From assembly GCA_041946865.1 (NCBI GenBank), contig JBHGBF010000170.1, positions 1 through 12,320 on the forward strand: a stretch of 12,320 nt of DNA. The letters are read 5' to 3'. Under the pieces are notes generated by a model. The model was not told the origin of the DNA. It saw only the letters and a list, made by a program, of their open reading frames with translations, and did no database searches. The position numbers and the translations under genes were made by a program. Positions 1 through 6,798 of the stretch are shown here, piece by piece. Each line of letters opens with the position of its first letter. Position 1 is the stretch's first letter. This DNA is from RPQK01 sp041946865. GTDB lineage: Bacteria; Acidobacteriota; UBA6911; RPQK01.

Positions 1-23
1 ATCCGGGTGCGCAAGGGGCATGA
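1..23 (+). other. Possible 3' end of an upstream gene overlapping the M56 start
   Basis: In frame 3 the first bases read as a short tail (PGAQGA) ending in TGA at 21-23. This stop overlaps the tandem ATG codons at 20 and 23, a common sign of translational coupling. M56 peptidases are often preceded by a BlaI-type repressor in such a two-gene operon, so the tail could belong to one. Six residues are too few to identify a family, so this is only a hint. Confidence 0.2.
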
Positions 24-74
24 TGAACTCCAAAAGCGCCTGCCGCCTCGCTCGCAGAAAACTGAGCGGTTACG

Positions 75-1052
75 TTGGAGCGGCTTTTTCCGTTGCGTCT
101 TCCCCGGTTTTCATATGCCTATTGGCGCATCCTGCTGTTGACCTGCCTGGCTCTGCCGTTGCTCGAGCCCTGGCCGGCTCCTGCAACTTTCGCGATGGGT
201 GTCTCAGATTTTGTCGGGATCGAGGACGTGGCGACGAGCCTGGAGCCGCCCGGCGCTGCGGCGCGGGCAGGATGGCAAATACCTTACCTGCCCTTGCTTG
301 CCGGAGTGCTTGCAGCCGGCATGCTTCTCCGTTTCTCCCGCCTGGTGGTCGGCGCTCTTCGCCTTCGCCGTGCGCTCCAGGCAGCACGACCGGTCGATCT
401 CCCCTGGGACATGAGCCGGCTGGCGCCGGGACTCGGGCGCCGGCCACGAGTCTGCTGCGTCGATACCGTGGTCAGTCCGGCAACTTACGGCCTTTTCCGG
501 CCCGTCATTCTCCTGCCGGTCCGTTTTGCGTACCTGACTGAGACACAAAAGCTGGGGGTGGTCTGCCATGAACTGCGGCACGTCCAGCGTCACGACTGGC
601 TCTTTCGGCTCGGCGAAGAAGTTTCCCGCTGCGTTTTCTGGTTCCATCCCCTGGTTCTCTGGCTGACCAGGCAGATTGAGTTAAGTCGCCAACAGTCGGT
701 CGATCAGGAGGTGGTCCGGATGCTGGGTCAGAGTCGCGACTATCTGGACTCCCTGTTGGAGATGGCCACTGCCCGGCTGTCCGGGTCCGTCGCCGCTTTA
801 TTCCTCAGTGAATCATATCTCAGGCAGCGAGTTCGCCTGATCAAGGAGGGATTTGCCATGTCAACTCGATGGTTGGGTTTCTCCCTTGCGGTGACCGTGG
901 TTATCCTCGCGACGGCGGGTGCCTTGGCCGTCTGGGCCTTCTGCAGGGCCGGGAACAGGAACAAGTTCGGCCGGCGGGTGTCCCCGGCGGCAACAGAGTT
1001 GAGATCCAGAAGCGGGGACCGGAAGCGGATACCGCTCCCAACGAGCCGGTGA
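75..1052 (+). CDS. BlaR1/MecR1-type M56 membrane metallopeptidase, damaged (probable pseudogene fragment)
   Basis: M56 peptidases are membrane zinc proteases that sense a signal and cleave a repressor or other target. Numbering from a TTG at 75, the protein has a hydrophobic segment at residues 14-30, a second at about 71-85, the zinc motif HELRH at 165-169, the following FWFHPLVLWL stretch at 188-197, and a last membrane helix at 266-289. Three things look wrong. No ATG opens this frame before codon 41, stops lie at 27-32 and 63-65, and the usual first membrane helix is absent. The motif normally read as R-E-x-x-x-D, whose Glu is the expected third zinc ligand, reads R-Q-Q-S-V-D, giving Q206. 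The frame then leaves the TonB domain that should follow after base 939 and ends in an unrelated basic tail. ATG codons at 20/23, in another frame, may mark the original start. The family call is firm; activity is doubtful. Confidence 0.8.
   Translation: MERLFPLRLPRFSYAYWRILLLTCLALPLLEPWPAPATFAMGVSDFVGIEDVATSLEPPGAAARAGWQIPYLPLLAGVLAAGMLLRFSRLVVGALRLRRALQAARPVDLPWDMSRLAPGLGRRPRVCCVDTVVSPATYGLFRPVILLPVRFAYLTETQKLGVVCHELRHVQRHDWLFRLGEEVSRCVFWFHPLVLWLTRQIELSRQQSVDQEVVRMLGQSRDYLDSLLEMATARLSGSVAALFLSESYLRQRVRLIKEGFAMSTRWLGFSLAVTVVILATAGALAVWAFCRAGNRNKFGRRVSPAATELRSRSGDRKRIPLPTSR
843..860 (+). promoter_or_regulatory. Internal Shine-Dalgarno and ATG inside the M56 gene
   Basis: AAGGAGGG at 843-850 lies seven bases before an ATG at 858-860, in the M56 frame. 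Starting there gives MSTRWLGFSLAVTVVILATA, an N-terminal membrane anchor leading to the TonB region if the frameshift near 940 is repaired or bypassed. It may be chance, since this stretch also encodes the ordinary linker between the peptidase domain and its last helix. Confidence 0.35.
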
Positions 1053-1624
1053 AGGTGGGCGGGAATGTCCAAACGACGAAGCTGATTCACTGGGTGCCCC
1101 CCGGGTACCCATCTGATGCCGAGAAGGCCGGTTTGAAGGGCGTGGTCCTCGTGCGAGTGACCGTGACCGAAGCGGGGGACGTCAGCGACGCGCAAGTCGT
1201 CCGTGGTCATCCGATGTTGGTTCAGGCGGCCCTCACCGCTGTCCGGCAGTGGAAGTACTCACCAACCCTGTTGAACGGGCAGGCGGTGAAGGTGGTTGCC
1301 ACACAGGCGCTCAGTTTCCCGCCCGGGAAGGAACCGGAGAAGCTAACGAGCGGCAGTCCAAGCTTCGATCTCGAGGGGATTGTGTGGCTCGGAGTGGATG
1401 AAACCGGGGCACTGTTCAGAGAGGGGCAGCAACTGGATCCGGCCAACCTGTCCCAGGCACTCCAGGGAAAACAAGCCCTGGTTTTTGCGATGCGTCCCAC
1501 GCCGGAGCCGGAGGTCATCGAGCAAGCCATGGACAGACTGGAAAAGGCGGGCCCCTTCGGGCCGGCCACAGAGAATGAAAATAGTCGCGCGAGGCTATTT
1601 TCGAAGCAGCTTATTTTTTCGTAA
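869..1624 (+). CDS. TonB C-terminal domain plus ExbD/TolR-like segment, 3' part of the M56 gene in a shifted frame
   Basis: The sense of this frame appears to begin near base 940, just after the M56 membrane helix; the ATG at 869 only opens the frame and has no ribosome binding site. The region from about 1049 to 1324 is a TonB C-terminal domain: it has the PPGYP motif, the AEKAGLKGVVLVRVTV strand and the VRQWKYSPTLLNGQAV ending. M56-TonB fusions are well known, so the two frames were probably one gene, with one base missing near 939-942 (GCC TTC TGC would become GCC TTT CTG CAG). From about 1364 to 1565 follows a beta-alpha-beta segment (IVWLGVDETG, DPANLSQALQG, ALVFAMRP, VIEQAMDRLEKAG) that resembles the periplasmic domain of ExbD/TolR. 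The TonB part is clear, the ExbD part is by pattern only. It could also be a stand-alone protein if an upstream start is used. Confidence 0.75.
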   Translation: MVGFLPCGDRGYPRDGGCLGRLGLLQGREQEQVRPAGVPGGNRVEIQKRGPEADTAPNEPVKVGGNVQTTKLIHWVPPGYPSDAEKAGLKGVVLVRVTVTEAGDVSDAQVVRGHPMLVQAALTAVRQWKYSPTLLNGQAVKVVATQALSFPPGKEPEKLTSGSPSFDLEGIVWLGVDETGALFREGQQLDPANLSQALQGKQALVFAMRPTPEPEVIEQAMDRLEKAGPFGPATENENSRARLFSKQLIFS

Positions 1625-1643
1625 CAGGATCAGGGCATAGGCA

Positions 1644-1683
1644 GGCCATGCCTGGCCATGCTTGGCATGGGCGTGGCATGGCC
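1644..1683 (+). terminator. Nested inverted repeat between the M56/TonB region and the M28 gene
   Basis: GGCCATGCC at 1644-1652 is the exact reverse complement of GGCATGGCC at 1675-1683. Inside them CCATGC (1656-1661) and GCATGG (1665-1670) form a second perfect stem with a three-base loop. The result is a roughly 40-base two-tier hairpin 20 bases after the TAA at 1622-1624. No U tract follows, so it is not a classic intrinsic terminator. It could protect the mRNA 3' end, assist Rho-dependent termination, or be a small palindromic repeat. Confidence 0.5.
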
Positions 1684-1742
1684 ACATGACCCCTGAAGAG
1701 AGCGTGGCGCGGGTCTGTAAATACGCCTTCCTGGGCTAAACC

Positions 1743-1751
1743 TGCCATAAT
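1743..1751 (+). promoter_or_regulatory. Extended -10 promoter of the M28 peptidase gene
   Basis: TGCCATAAT fits the extended -10 pattern TGNTATAAT with one mismatch. Counting the -10 hexamer 1746-1751 as positions -12 to -7 places +1 at 1758, the A of the ATG. There is no Shine-Dalgarno before this ATG, which agrees with a leaderless transcript. No good -35 is seen, as expected for an extended -10 promoter. Confidence 0.45.
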
Positions 1752-1757
1752 TCTCTG

Positions 1758-3245
1758 ATGCACCGTCCTGGCCGGCGCCGCTGTTTTGTTGCTCTTGTTA
1801 TCGCCGTACTCACACTCGCCTTACAGGTCGCTGCGCCATCGGAAGTTCTCATATCGAGACCCGAGGTTGAGAAACATCTCCGGTTCCTGGCTTCCGATGA
1901 GCTCAAGGGGCGCAGAGCGGGCACTGAGGGCGACCATGTGGCGGAGCGGTACATCGCGGAGCATTTTCGCGCCTGCGGACTTGTCCCTGCTCCGGGGCTC
2001 GATGACTTCTTTCAGCCGGTTCCCCTTGCCCGGACAAGTCCGCCGGCCCGACAGCAGTTGCGGATTGACCGGACCGCGCTCCAGCCGGGAAAGGATTTCA
2101 TCGTCCTCCAGAGCGGGAACCTCCAGTTTGCAGGAGAGCTAAAGGACGTAGGTGAGAAGCTCGCTCCAGGCTCAGGCGCCGGACCGCTCGATCTCCGAGG
2201 GAAAGCGGCTGTCACTCACTCAAGCACGCTCGACCCGACGGCTTTCAGCTCCTTTCACCGCAAAGCCGTGTTGCTGCAAAAGCGCGGGGCGGCGGTCGTC
2301 GTGGAGCTTTACGACGGCCAGGGGTGGGACCAGTTGACGAGTTTTCTGGCCGGCCCGCGCCTGCGCGTCCAGGATCGTGAGCGTGTCAAGCCCATCCCCT
2401 ATCTCCTGGTCCATGATCCGGGGGGTGTTCTGGGAAAAAAGCTGCAGAGGGCCGGCGTGCACCGGGTCCGAATCGGCCTCTCGGAACGTCAAGTCGAGCG
2501 CGCACCATCGGCCAACGTGATTGCAGTACTGCCCGGAAGGGATCCTCTCCTGAAGGAAGAATATGTCGGCCTGACCGCGCATTTCGATCATCTCGGCCAG
2601 AATGAGCGCCTCCCCGGCGCCACCAAAGAGGATTCGATTTTCAACGGTGCGAGGGATAACGCCATGGGAGTGACCGCGCTTCTGGCGGCGGCTGCGGTCC
2701 TGTCTCAAAATCCGACCGCCCGCTCCGTACTGTTTATTGCCTTTACGGCTGAAGAGCAGGGACTGCTCGGCAGTTCCTATTACGTCGACAATCCGGCGGT
2801 GCCGCTCGGGAAGACGGTATTTGTTCTCAATGCCGACGGGGCGGGTTACACGGATACCTCTGCGGTCACAGTTCTGGGATTGAATCGCACCACTGCCGGC
2901 CAGGAGATCGCGGCAGGATGTCGAGCGGCGGGTTTGGAGGCGATTGCCGGCAAACCGGATCTCCAGATGTTTTTCAACGCCTCGGACAACCGCAGCTTTG
3001 CGGAAAAGGGAGTGCCGTCTCCCACTTTCAGCCCTGGCATTCGAGATTTCGGCGAAGAAATCCTGAGGTACTACCACAAGCCGTCCGACGAGGCCGATGA
3101 GAACTTCGATTTCGCTTACCTGCAGCGTTTTTGCGAGGCTTACGTGCGCTCCGCCCGGCTGATCGCCGATCGTCCCACGCAGCCGACGTGGGTGAAGGGT
3201 GACAAGTTCGAGAAGGCGGCCGCAAGGCTGTACGGTGGGGAATAA
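1758..3245 (+). CDS. Secreted M28-family zinc aminopeptidase/carboxypeptidase
   Basis: A 495-residue exported peptidase of family M28, which uses two zinc ions to remove single residues from peptides. A signal peptide is visible: basic MHRPGRRR, then a hydrophobic stretch to about residue 24. A PA-like insert occupies roughly 100-240. The catalytic core follows and every expected ligand is there: H275 in TAHFDHLG, bridging D300 in NGARDNAMG, the E332-E333 pair in TAEEQGLLGS, D360 in NADGAG and H440 in YYHKPSDEAD. Length and domain order are normal for secreted M28 enzymes with a PA insert. The ATG at 1758 lacks a Shine-Dalgarno but sits directly behind an extended -10, so translation may be leaderless. 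It stands alone: the upstream gene is separated by a hairpin and the next gene converges. Substrate (amino- versus carboxypeptidase) cannot be told from the sequence. Confidence 0.94.
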   Translation: MHRPGRRRCFVALVIAVLTLALQVAAPSEVLISRPEVEKHLRFLASDELKGRRAGTEGDHVAERYIAEHFRACGLVPAPGLDDFFQPVPLARTSPPARQQLRIDRTALQPGKDFIVLQSGNLQFAGELKDVGEKLAPGSGAGPLDLRGKAAVTHSSTLDPTAFSSFHRKAVLLQKRGAAVVVELYDGQGWDQLTSFLAGPRLRVQDRERVKPIPYLLVHDPGGVLGKKLQRAGVHRVRIGLSERQVERAPSANVIAVLPGRDPLLKEEYVGLTAHFDHLGQNERLPGATKEDSIFNGARDNAMGVTALLAAAAVLSQNPTARSVLFIAFTAEEQGLLGSSYYVDNPAVPLGKTVFVLNADGAGYTDTSAVTVLGLNRTTAGQEIAAGCRAAGLEAIAGKPDLQMFFNASDNRSFAEKGVPSPTFSPGIRDFGEEILRYYHKPSDEADENFDFAYLQRFCEAYVRSARLIADRPTQPTWVKGDKFEKAAARLYGGE

Positions 3246-3296
3246 AAGAGCCGGAAACCGCGGCCGATGCGTCCAACGATTGCCAAGACGCTTCGA

Positions 3297-3635
3297 TCAG
3301 CCGAAACTCGCCACGGCGGCGTCCTCGTCATCGAAGACCTCAAACAGCGTCAGAAGCTTCGTTATCGAGAGGAGCGAGTGCACGCGCGGGTTCAAGCCCA
3401 GCAGCTTAACCTTGCCGCCTCTCTTGGCGGCCGTCGCATAGGTTACGACCAGTTCGCCGATCCCGCAGCTGTCAATCTCGGTGATTTTCGTCAGGTCGAG
3501 CAGCAGGCTGCGGACACCCGCGCTCGTTAACGCCTGGATCTGAGCCCGCAAAGCCTGGGTTTCGCTTCCGATCCGGATTTTCCCCTCGAGGTCCAGGATC
3601 GTCACCCCTTCGATCAGTCGACATCGAATCTCCAT
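3297..3635 (-). CDS. STAS-domain anti-sigma-factor antagonist (SpoIIAA/RsbV-like)
   Basis: A 112-residue cytoplasmic protein that is a single STAS domain from end to end. Members bind an anti-sigma kinase and release a sigma factor; phosphorylation of a conserved Ser or Thr switches them off. The strand order is typical (GVTILDLEGKI, SLLLDLTKI, KVKLLGLN), and the signature loop reads EIDSCGIGEL, placing the likely phosphosite at S56. The start at 3635 is well supported: GGAGGAG at 3640-3646 lies just upstream on this strand. The gene converges with the M28 peptidase across 51 bases and diverges from tldD. No anti-sigma kinase, phosphatase or sigma factor lies in the window, so its partners must be encoded elsewhere. 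The family assignment is secure; whether it controls sigma, chemotaxis or another partner-switching pathway is unknown. Confidence 0.92.
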   Translation of the reverse strand: MEIRCRLIEGVTILDLEGKIRIGSETQALRAQIQALTSAGVRSLLLDLTKITEIDSCGIGELVVTYATAAKRGGKVKLLGLNPRVHSLLSITKLLTLFEVFDDEDAAVASFG

Positions 3636-3639
3636 TCAG

Positions 3640-3646
3640 CTCCTCC
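3640..3646 (-). promoter_or_regulatory. Ribosome binding site of the STAS gene
   Basis: On the minus strand GGAGGAG precedes the ATG at 3635-3633 with a four-base gap (six from the GGAGG core). It is the strongest Shine-Dalgarno in the window and fixes the start. Confidence 0.75.
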
Positions 3647-3750
3647 CGGGCAGGGAGTTCATGATACAGGAATCGATGTCGTCACACTACTTACAAGGAA
3701 CCTTGGACGTTCACTTTTCGTACAACTTCTCGGGAGGAACTCTAGTCTAA

Positions 3751-3792
3751 ATGAACATCACGTCAAAGGTATCTGAAGCGGGGACTGCCTGA
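3751..3792 (+). other. Possible 13-codon leader ORF upstream of tldD
   Basis: An ATG at 3751 opens a tiny frame encoding MNITSKVSEAGTA and stops at TGA 3790-3792, two bases before the tldD ribosome binding site. GGGAGG at 3732-3737 lies 13 bases before the ATG, longer than ideal. It could couple translation to tldD or be chance. The rest of the 170-base divergent gap (3636-3805) must hold the promoters for both genes, but I see no convincing -35/-10 pair. Confidence 0.2.
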
Positions 3793-3805
3793 AAAAGGAG
3801 CAATC

Positions 3806-5359
3806 ATGATGAGAAAGATGACAAGGCGGAAGTTCGTCCAAACAGGGGCGCTGGCGGCCGGCGCGGTCGGCGGAGCGAGCCTCATGCCGGGCGCCTGGCT
3901 CGGCCTCGTGGCCAGCGCCAACACGAAGGGCTATTTCGAGTCCCAATTCGGGATTACCGATGCGCTTTGCCGCAAGCTGCTCGAGCAGGCGCTGGCCAAA
4001 GGTGGGGATTTCGCTGATCTCTATTTTGAGCATACGATCTCCAACTACCTGGGGCTGGAGGATGGCCAGGTCAATCGCGCGTCGGGGGATATTGACTTGG
4101 GTGTCGGGATTCGGACGGTCAAGGGAGATCAAGTCGGCTATGCCTTCACCCAGGACCTGACTGAAAAATCGATGCTCGCGGCGGCTTCTGTGGCGGCTAC
4201 GATAGCCGACTCGATTGCCACGAAAGTTTCGCCTCAGTTCGTGGCGGTCAAGGGCGGTGATTACTATCCGGTGCAGACTCTGTTTACGGCAGTCCCCGTC
4301 TCCACCAAACTCCCGGTCGTCCAATCCGTCAATGACAAGTGCTTTGCTCAGTCGAAACTGGTCACCAAAGTCAACTGCACGCTCCACGATCAGCAGAAGC
4401 GAATCCTGGTGGTCAGCAGTGACGGGCACAAGGGCGAAGACCTGCTGCCGCGCACTTTCCTTTACGTCGGCGTAGTGGGGGAAAAGAACGGCAGGAAAGA
4501 AACCACTGGTTGGAATCTGGGTGGCCGCCGGGAGTTCTCTTTTTATACCGAGCAAGTTGTCGACCGGCTGGTATCCGAGGTGCTCGAACGCCTGCAAGTG
4601 GCGTTCGAGTCGGTGCAGGCGCCGGCCGGGGAGATGCCGGTGGTTCTCGGTCCGGGCGTGACGGGCATCCTGCTGCACGAGGCTATCGGCCACGGCATGG
4701 AAGCAGACTTCAACCGGAAGAAGATCTCGACGTACTGCACCATGATCGGCAAAAAGGTGGCCGAACCCTTCGTCACCATCATTGATGACGGAACCAATCC
4801 CAAGCAACTGGGCGCGATCAATTTTGACGACGAGGGAACGCCGAGCCAGCAGACCGTGCTGGTTGAGAACGGCATTCTGACAACCTACCTTCACGACCGG
4901 ATTTCCGCCAACCACTACAAAACCAAGCCGACCGGCAACGGACGCCGCGAGAGTTACCGGTACTATCCCCAGCCGCGGATGCGGAACACTTACATGCTCT
5001 CCGGGCCGGCTACGCCGGAAGAGGTGATCAAAAAAGCCCAAAAGGGCATTTACGTGGAGGATGTGTCAAACGGCCAGGTCAAGATCGGAGAGGGTGATTT
5101 CGCCTTCTACGTTTCCCGCGGCCGCATGATTGAGGATGGCAAGCTGACGGCCCCCATCAAAGACATGAACATCATGGGCAACGGCCCGAAGATGCTGCTG
5201 AATGTCGTGATGGTTGCGAACGACATGCAAATGGCGGAAGGCGGGGCGGGCGCCTGCGGAAAAGGCGGGCAAGCCGTTCCCGTTTCTTTCGGACTGCCGA
5301 CTGTCCTCGTCAATTCCATGACCGTAGGCGGTGTCAAGCGACAAGGAGCTCAATCATGA
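3806..5359 (+). CDS. tldD: TldD metalloprotease subunit with a twin-arginine signal
   Basis: TldD is the catalytic half of the TldD-TldE (PmbA) zinc protease, which degrades unfolded peptides and matures some peptides such as microcin B17. The 517-residue protein has the active site HEAIGH at 291-296 and, by alignment with the C-terminal GACGKGGQAVPVSFG motif, the third zinc ligand C484. Unlike the cytosolic E. coli enzyme it starts with a Tat signal: TRRKFVQTG at residues 6-14, a mild hydrophobic stretch to about 36, and ASA before N39. Start choice: AAGGAG at 3795-3800 lies five bases before the ATG at 3806; MMRKM keeps the whole signal. It overlaps pmbA by four bases (ATGA), so the pair is co-translated. 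Tat export of this subfamily is inferred from the signal alone; catalytic residues are seen directly. Confidence 0.96.
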   Translation: MMRKMTRRKFVQTGALAAGAVGGASLMPGAWLGLVASANTKGYFESQFGITDALCRKLLEQALAKGGDFADLYFEHTISNYLGLEDGQVNRASGDIDLGVGIRTVKGDQVGYAFTQDLTEKSMLAAASVAATIADSIATKVSPQFVAVKGGDYYPVQTLFTAVPVSTKLPVVQSVNDKCFAQSKLVTKVNCTLHDQQKRILVVSSDGHKGEDLLPRTFLYVGVVGEKNGRKETTGWNLGGRREFSFYTEQVVDRLVSEVLERLQVAFESVQAPAGEMPVVLGPGVTGILLHEAIGHGMEADFNRKKISTYCTMIGKKVAEPFVTIIDDGTNPKQLGAINFDDEGTPSQQTVLVENGILTTYLHDRISANHYKTKPTGNGRRESYRYYPQPRMRNTYMLSGPATPEEVIKKAQKGIYVEDVSNGQVKIGEGDFAFYVSRGRMIEDGKLTAPIKDMNIMGNGPKMLLNVVMVANDMQMAEGGAGACGKGGQAVPVSFGLPTVLVNSMTVGGVKRQGAQS

Positions 5360-6678
5360 AGAAAGACATGCTGGAACTGTGCGCATGGGTGATAGACCAG
5401 GCGAAGAAAGCGGGGGCCAAGGATTCCAGAGCGCGATTCAGCCGGACCCGGTTTGTGGAGATCGGTTATCGCGAGCGAAAACCGGAGACCATCACCGAGG
5501 CCACCAACCAGTCGCTTGTCCTCCAGTTGTTTGTGGACGGGCGTTTCTCGTCGCAAAGCACGGCTGACCTGCGCAAGAACACGCTCGCAGATTTTGTTTC
5601 CAACGCGGTCGCCACGACCCGGCTGATTGCCAAGGACGAGTACCGCAGCCTGCCCGATCCCAAGTACTACGAGGGCCGGGCGGCGATCGATCTCAAGCTG
5701 GTTGATGCGGATTATCAGAAGTGGACCCCCGAACGGAGACACGAAGTGACGAAGGTCCTCGAGAACGCCTGCATTGAAGCAGGCGGCTCAGCCGTTATCT
5801 CCGTCGAAGCCGGCACCCGGGATTCCTTTTCGGAACAGGCGATGTTGGCGAGCAACGGGGCCGAGGGCTATCGGGAGACAACCGATTACGCCCTGTTTGC
5901 CGAAATGACCGCCAAGGACGAGGGCGATCGCCGTCCGGCGAGTTACGACTACGCCGTGTCCCGTTATCTGAAGTCCCTGCCTGATCCTGCCGCCGTCGGT
6001 CGAAGCGCGGCCCGGCGGACTCTCGCCATGCGAGGGGGGAAGAAACTGAAGACTGAGACACTGCCGGTCATCATCGAGAACCGCGGCGTGGGCCGGATCC
6101 TGGGTGGCCTGATCAGCGCCATGAGCGGACCGAATGTCCAGCAGAAGCGGTCGTTCTTGATGGACAAGAAGGGACAGAAGATCGCAAGCGATACCTTCAC
6201 GATTGCCGATGACCCCTTCCTGGTCGGAGGATTCGGCAGCGGGCTTTACGACAGCGAGGGCATGGCGACTCGAAAAAGGACCTTTGTCGAGGCCGGTGTC
6301 CTCAAGGATTTTTACATTGACTGGTACTACAGCCGCAAACTGGGATGCGAGCCGACCATCGGCGGGCCGACCAACCTCATCATCCCGCCTGGAAAGCGGT
6401 CCGTCGATCAGATCATGGCCGATCTGGGGCGCGGAATTCTGATCAACGACTTCATCGGAGGCAACTCGAACTCGACGACGGGTGATTTCTCCATCGGAAT
6501 CGGCGGCTTCCTCTTCGAGAACGGCAAGCCGGTCCAGACGGTCGCGGAGATGAACGTGGCCGACAACCACCTCAAGTTCTGGGGCAAGCTGGTGGAAATA
6601 GCCAATGATCCGTGGCCTTACGGCTCATGGCTCACTCCCAGCCTGGTCTTCAAGGACGTCGTCGTTTCGGGCGTGTAG
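5356..6678 (+). CDS. pmbA: PmbA/TldE, non-catalytic partner subunit of the TldD protease
   Basis: PmbA (TldE) pairs with TldD to form the closed heterodimeric or higher-order protease; it has the same fold but no zinc site. This 440-residue protein matches the family in length and in its C-terminal half: NLIIPPGKRSVDQIMADLGRG, then GNSNSTTGDFSIGIGG at 369-384 and the closing PSLVFKDVVVSGV. No HExxxH motif is present, as expected. The start ATG at 5356 overlaps the tldD stop in ATGA, and AGGAG at 5344-5348 is seven bases upstream. There is no signal peptide: the N terminus MKKDMLELCAWVIDQAKKAG is an amphipathic helix. If TldD is exported by Tat, PmbA would have to travel with it already folded, or the TldD signal is not cleaved or used. 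The operon ends at the palindromic terminator pair at 6709-6807. Confidence 0.95.
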   Translation: MKKDMLELCAWVIDQAKKAGAKDSRARFSRTRFVEIGYRERKPETITEATNQSLVLQLFVDGRFSSQSTADLRKNTLADFVSNAVATTRLIAKDEYRSLPDPKYYEGRAAIDLKLVDADYQKWTPERRHEVTKVLENACIEAGGSAVISVEAGTRDSFSEQAMLASNGAEGYRETTDYALFAEMTAKDEGDRRPASYDYAVSRYLKSLPDPAAVGRSAARRTLAMRGGKKLKTETLPVIIENRGVGRILGGLISAMSGPNVQQKRSFLMDKKGQKIASDTFTIADDPFLVGGFGSGLYDSEGMATRKRTFVEAGVLKDFYIDWYYSRKLGCEPTIGGPTNLIIPPGKRSVDQIMADLGRGILINDFIGGNSNSTTGDFSIGIGGFLFENGKPVQTVAEMNVADNHLKFWGKLVEIANDPWPYGSWLTPSLVFKDVVVSGV

Positions 6679-6717
6679 CAGCTCTGTCCCGGGAGAAGCT
6701 GAATTCTGTTTGTAGTT

Positions 6718-6737
6718 CCGCCTTCAGGCGGGCTTTT
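6718..6737 (+). terminator. Intrinsic terminator of the tldD-pmbA operon
   Basis: CCGCCT (6718-6723) pairs with AGGCGG (6726-6731) over a two-base turn, followed by GC and four T residues at 6734-6737. It sits 40 bases after the pmbA stop. The tight loop means the real pairing may lose its top base pair. It is the left arm of the palindromic element. Confidence 0.6.
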
Positions 6738-6777
6738 CCAAACGGCATGCCACGATTGAACTTGCCGGTCTGCTCGG

Positions 6778-6798
6778 AAAAAAACCGCCCGAAGGCGG
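6778..6798 (-). terminator. Intrinsic terminator of the minus-strand glycosidase/nitrilase operon
   Basis: Read on the minus strand, CCGCC and GGCGG (6785-6798) form a stem with a four-base loop, followed by seven T residues (A tract 6778-6784 on the plus strand). It lies about 57 bases after the nitrilase stop at 6855. It is the right arm of the palindromic element and the better terminator of the two. Confidence 0.7.

Noticed and set aside
2220..3077. 285-codon minus-strand frame opposite the M28 peptidase
   Set aside because: It covers the zinc-ligand region of a clearly coding plus-strand gene and shows no domain.
3246..3296. Terminator between the converging M28 and STAS genes
   Set aside because: Only a 5-bp pairing (GCGTC/GACGC) with a long loop and no T tract was found.
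3758..5041. 427-codon open frame on the minus strand opposite tldD
   Set aside because: It is antisense to a certain gene, is rich in Arg/His/Asp with no family motif, and has no ribosome binding site. High GC opens such frames.
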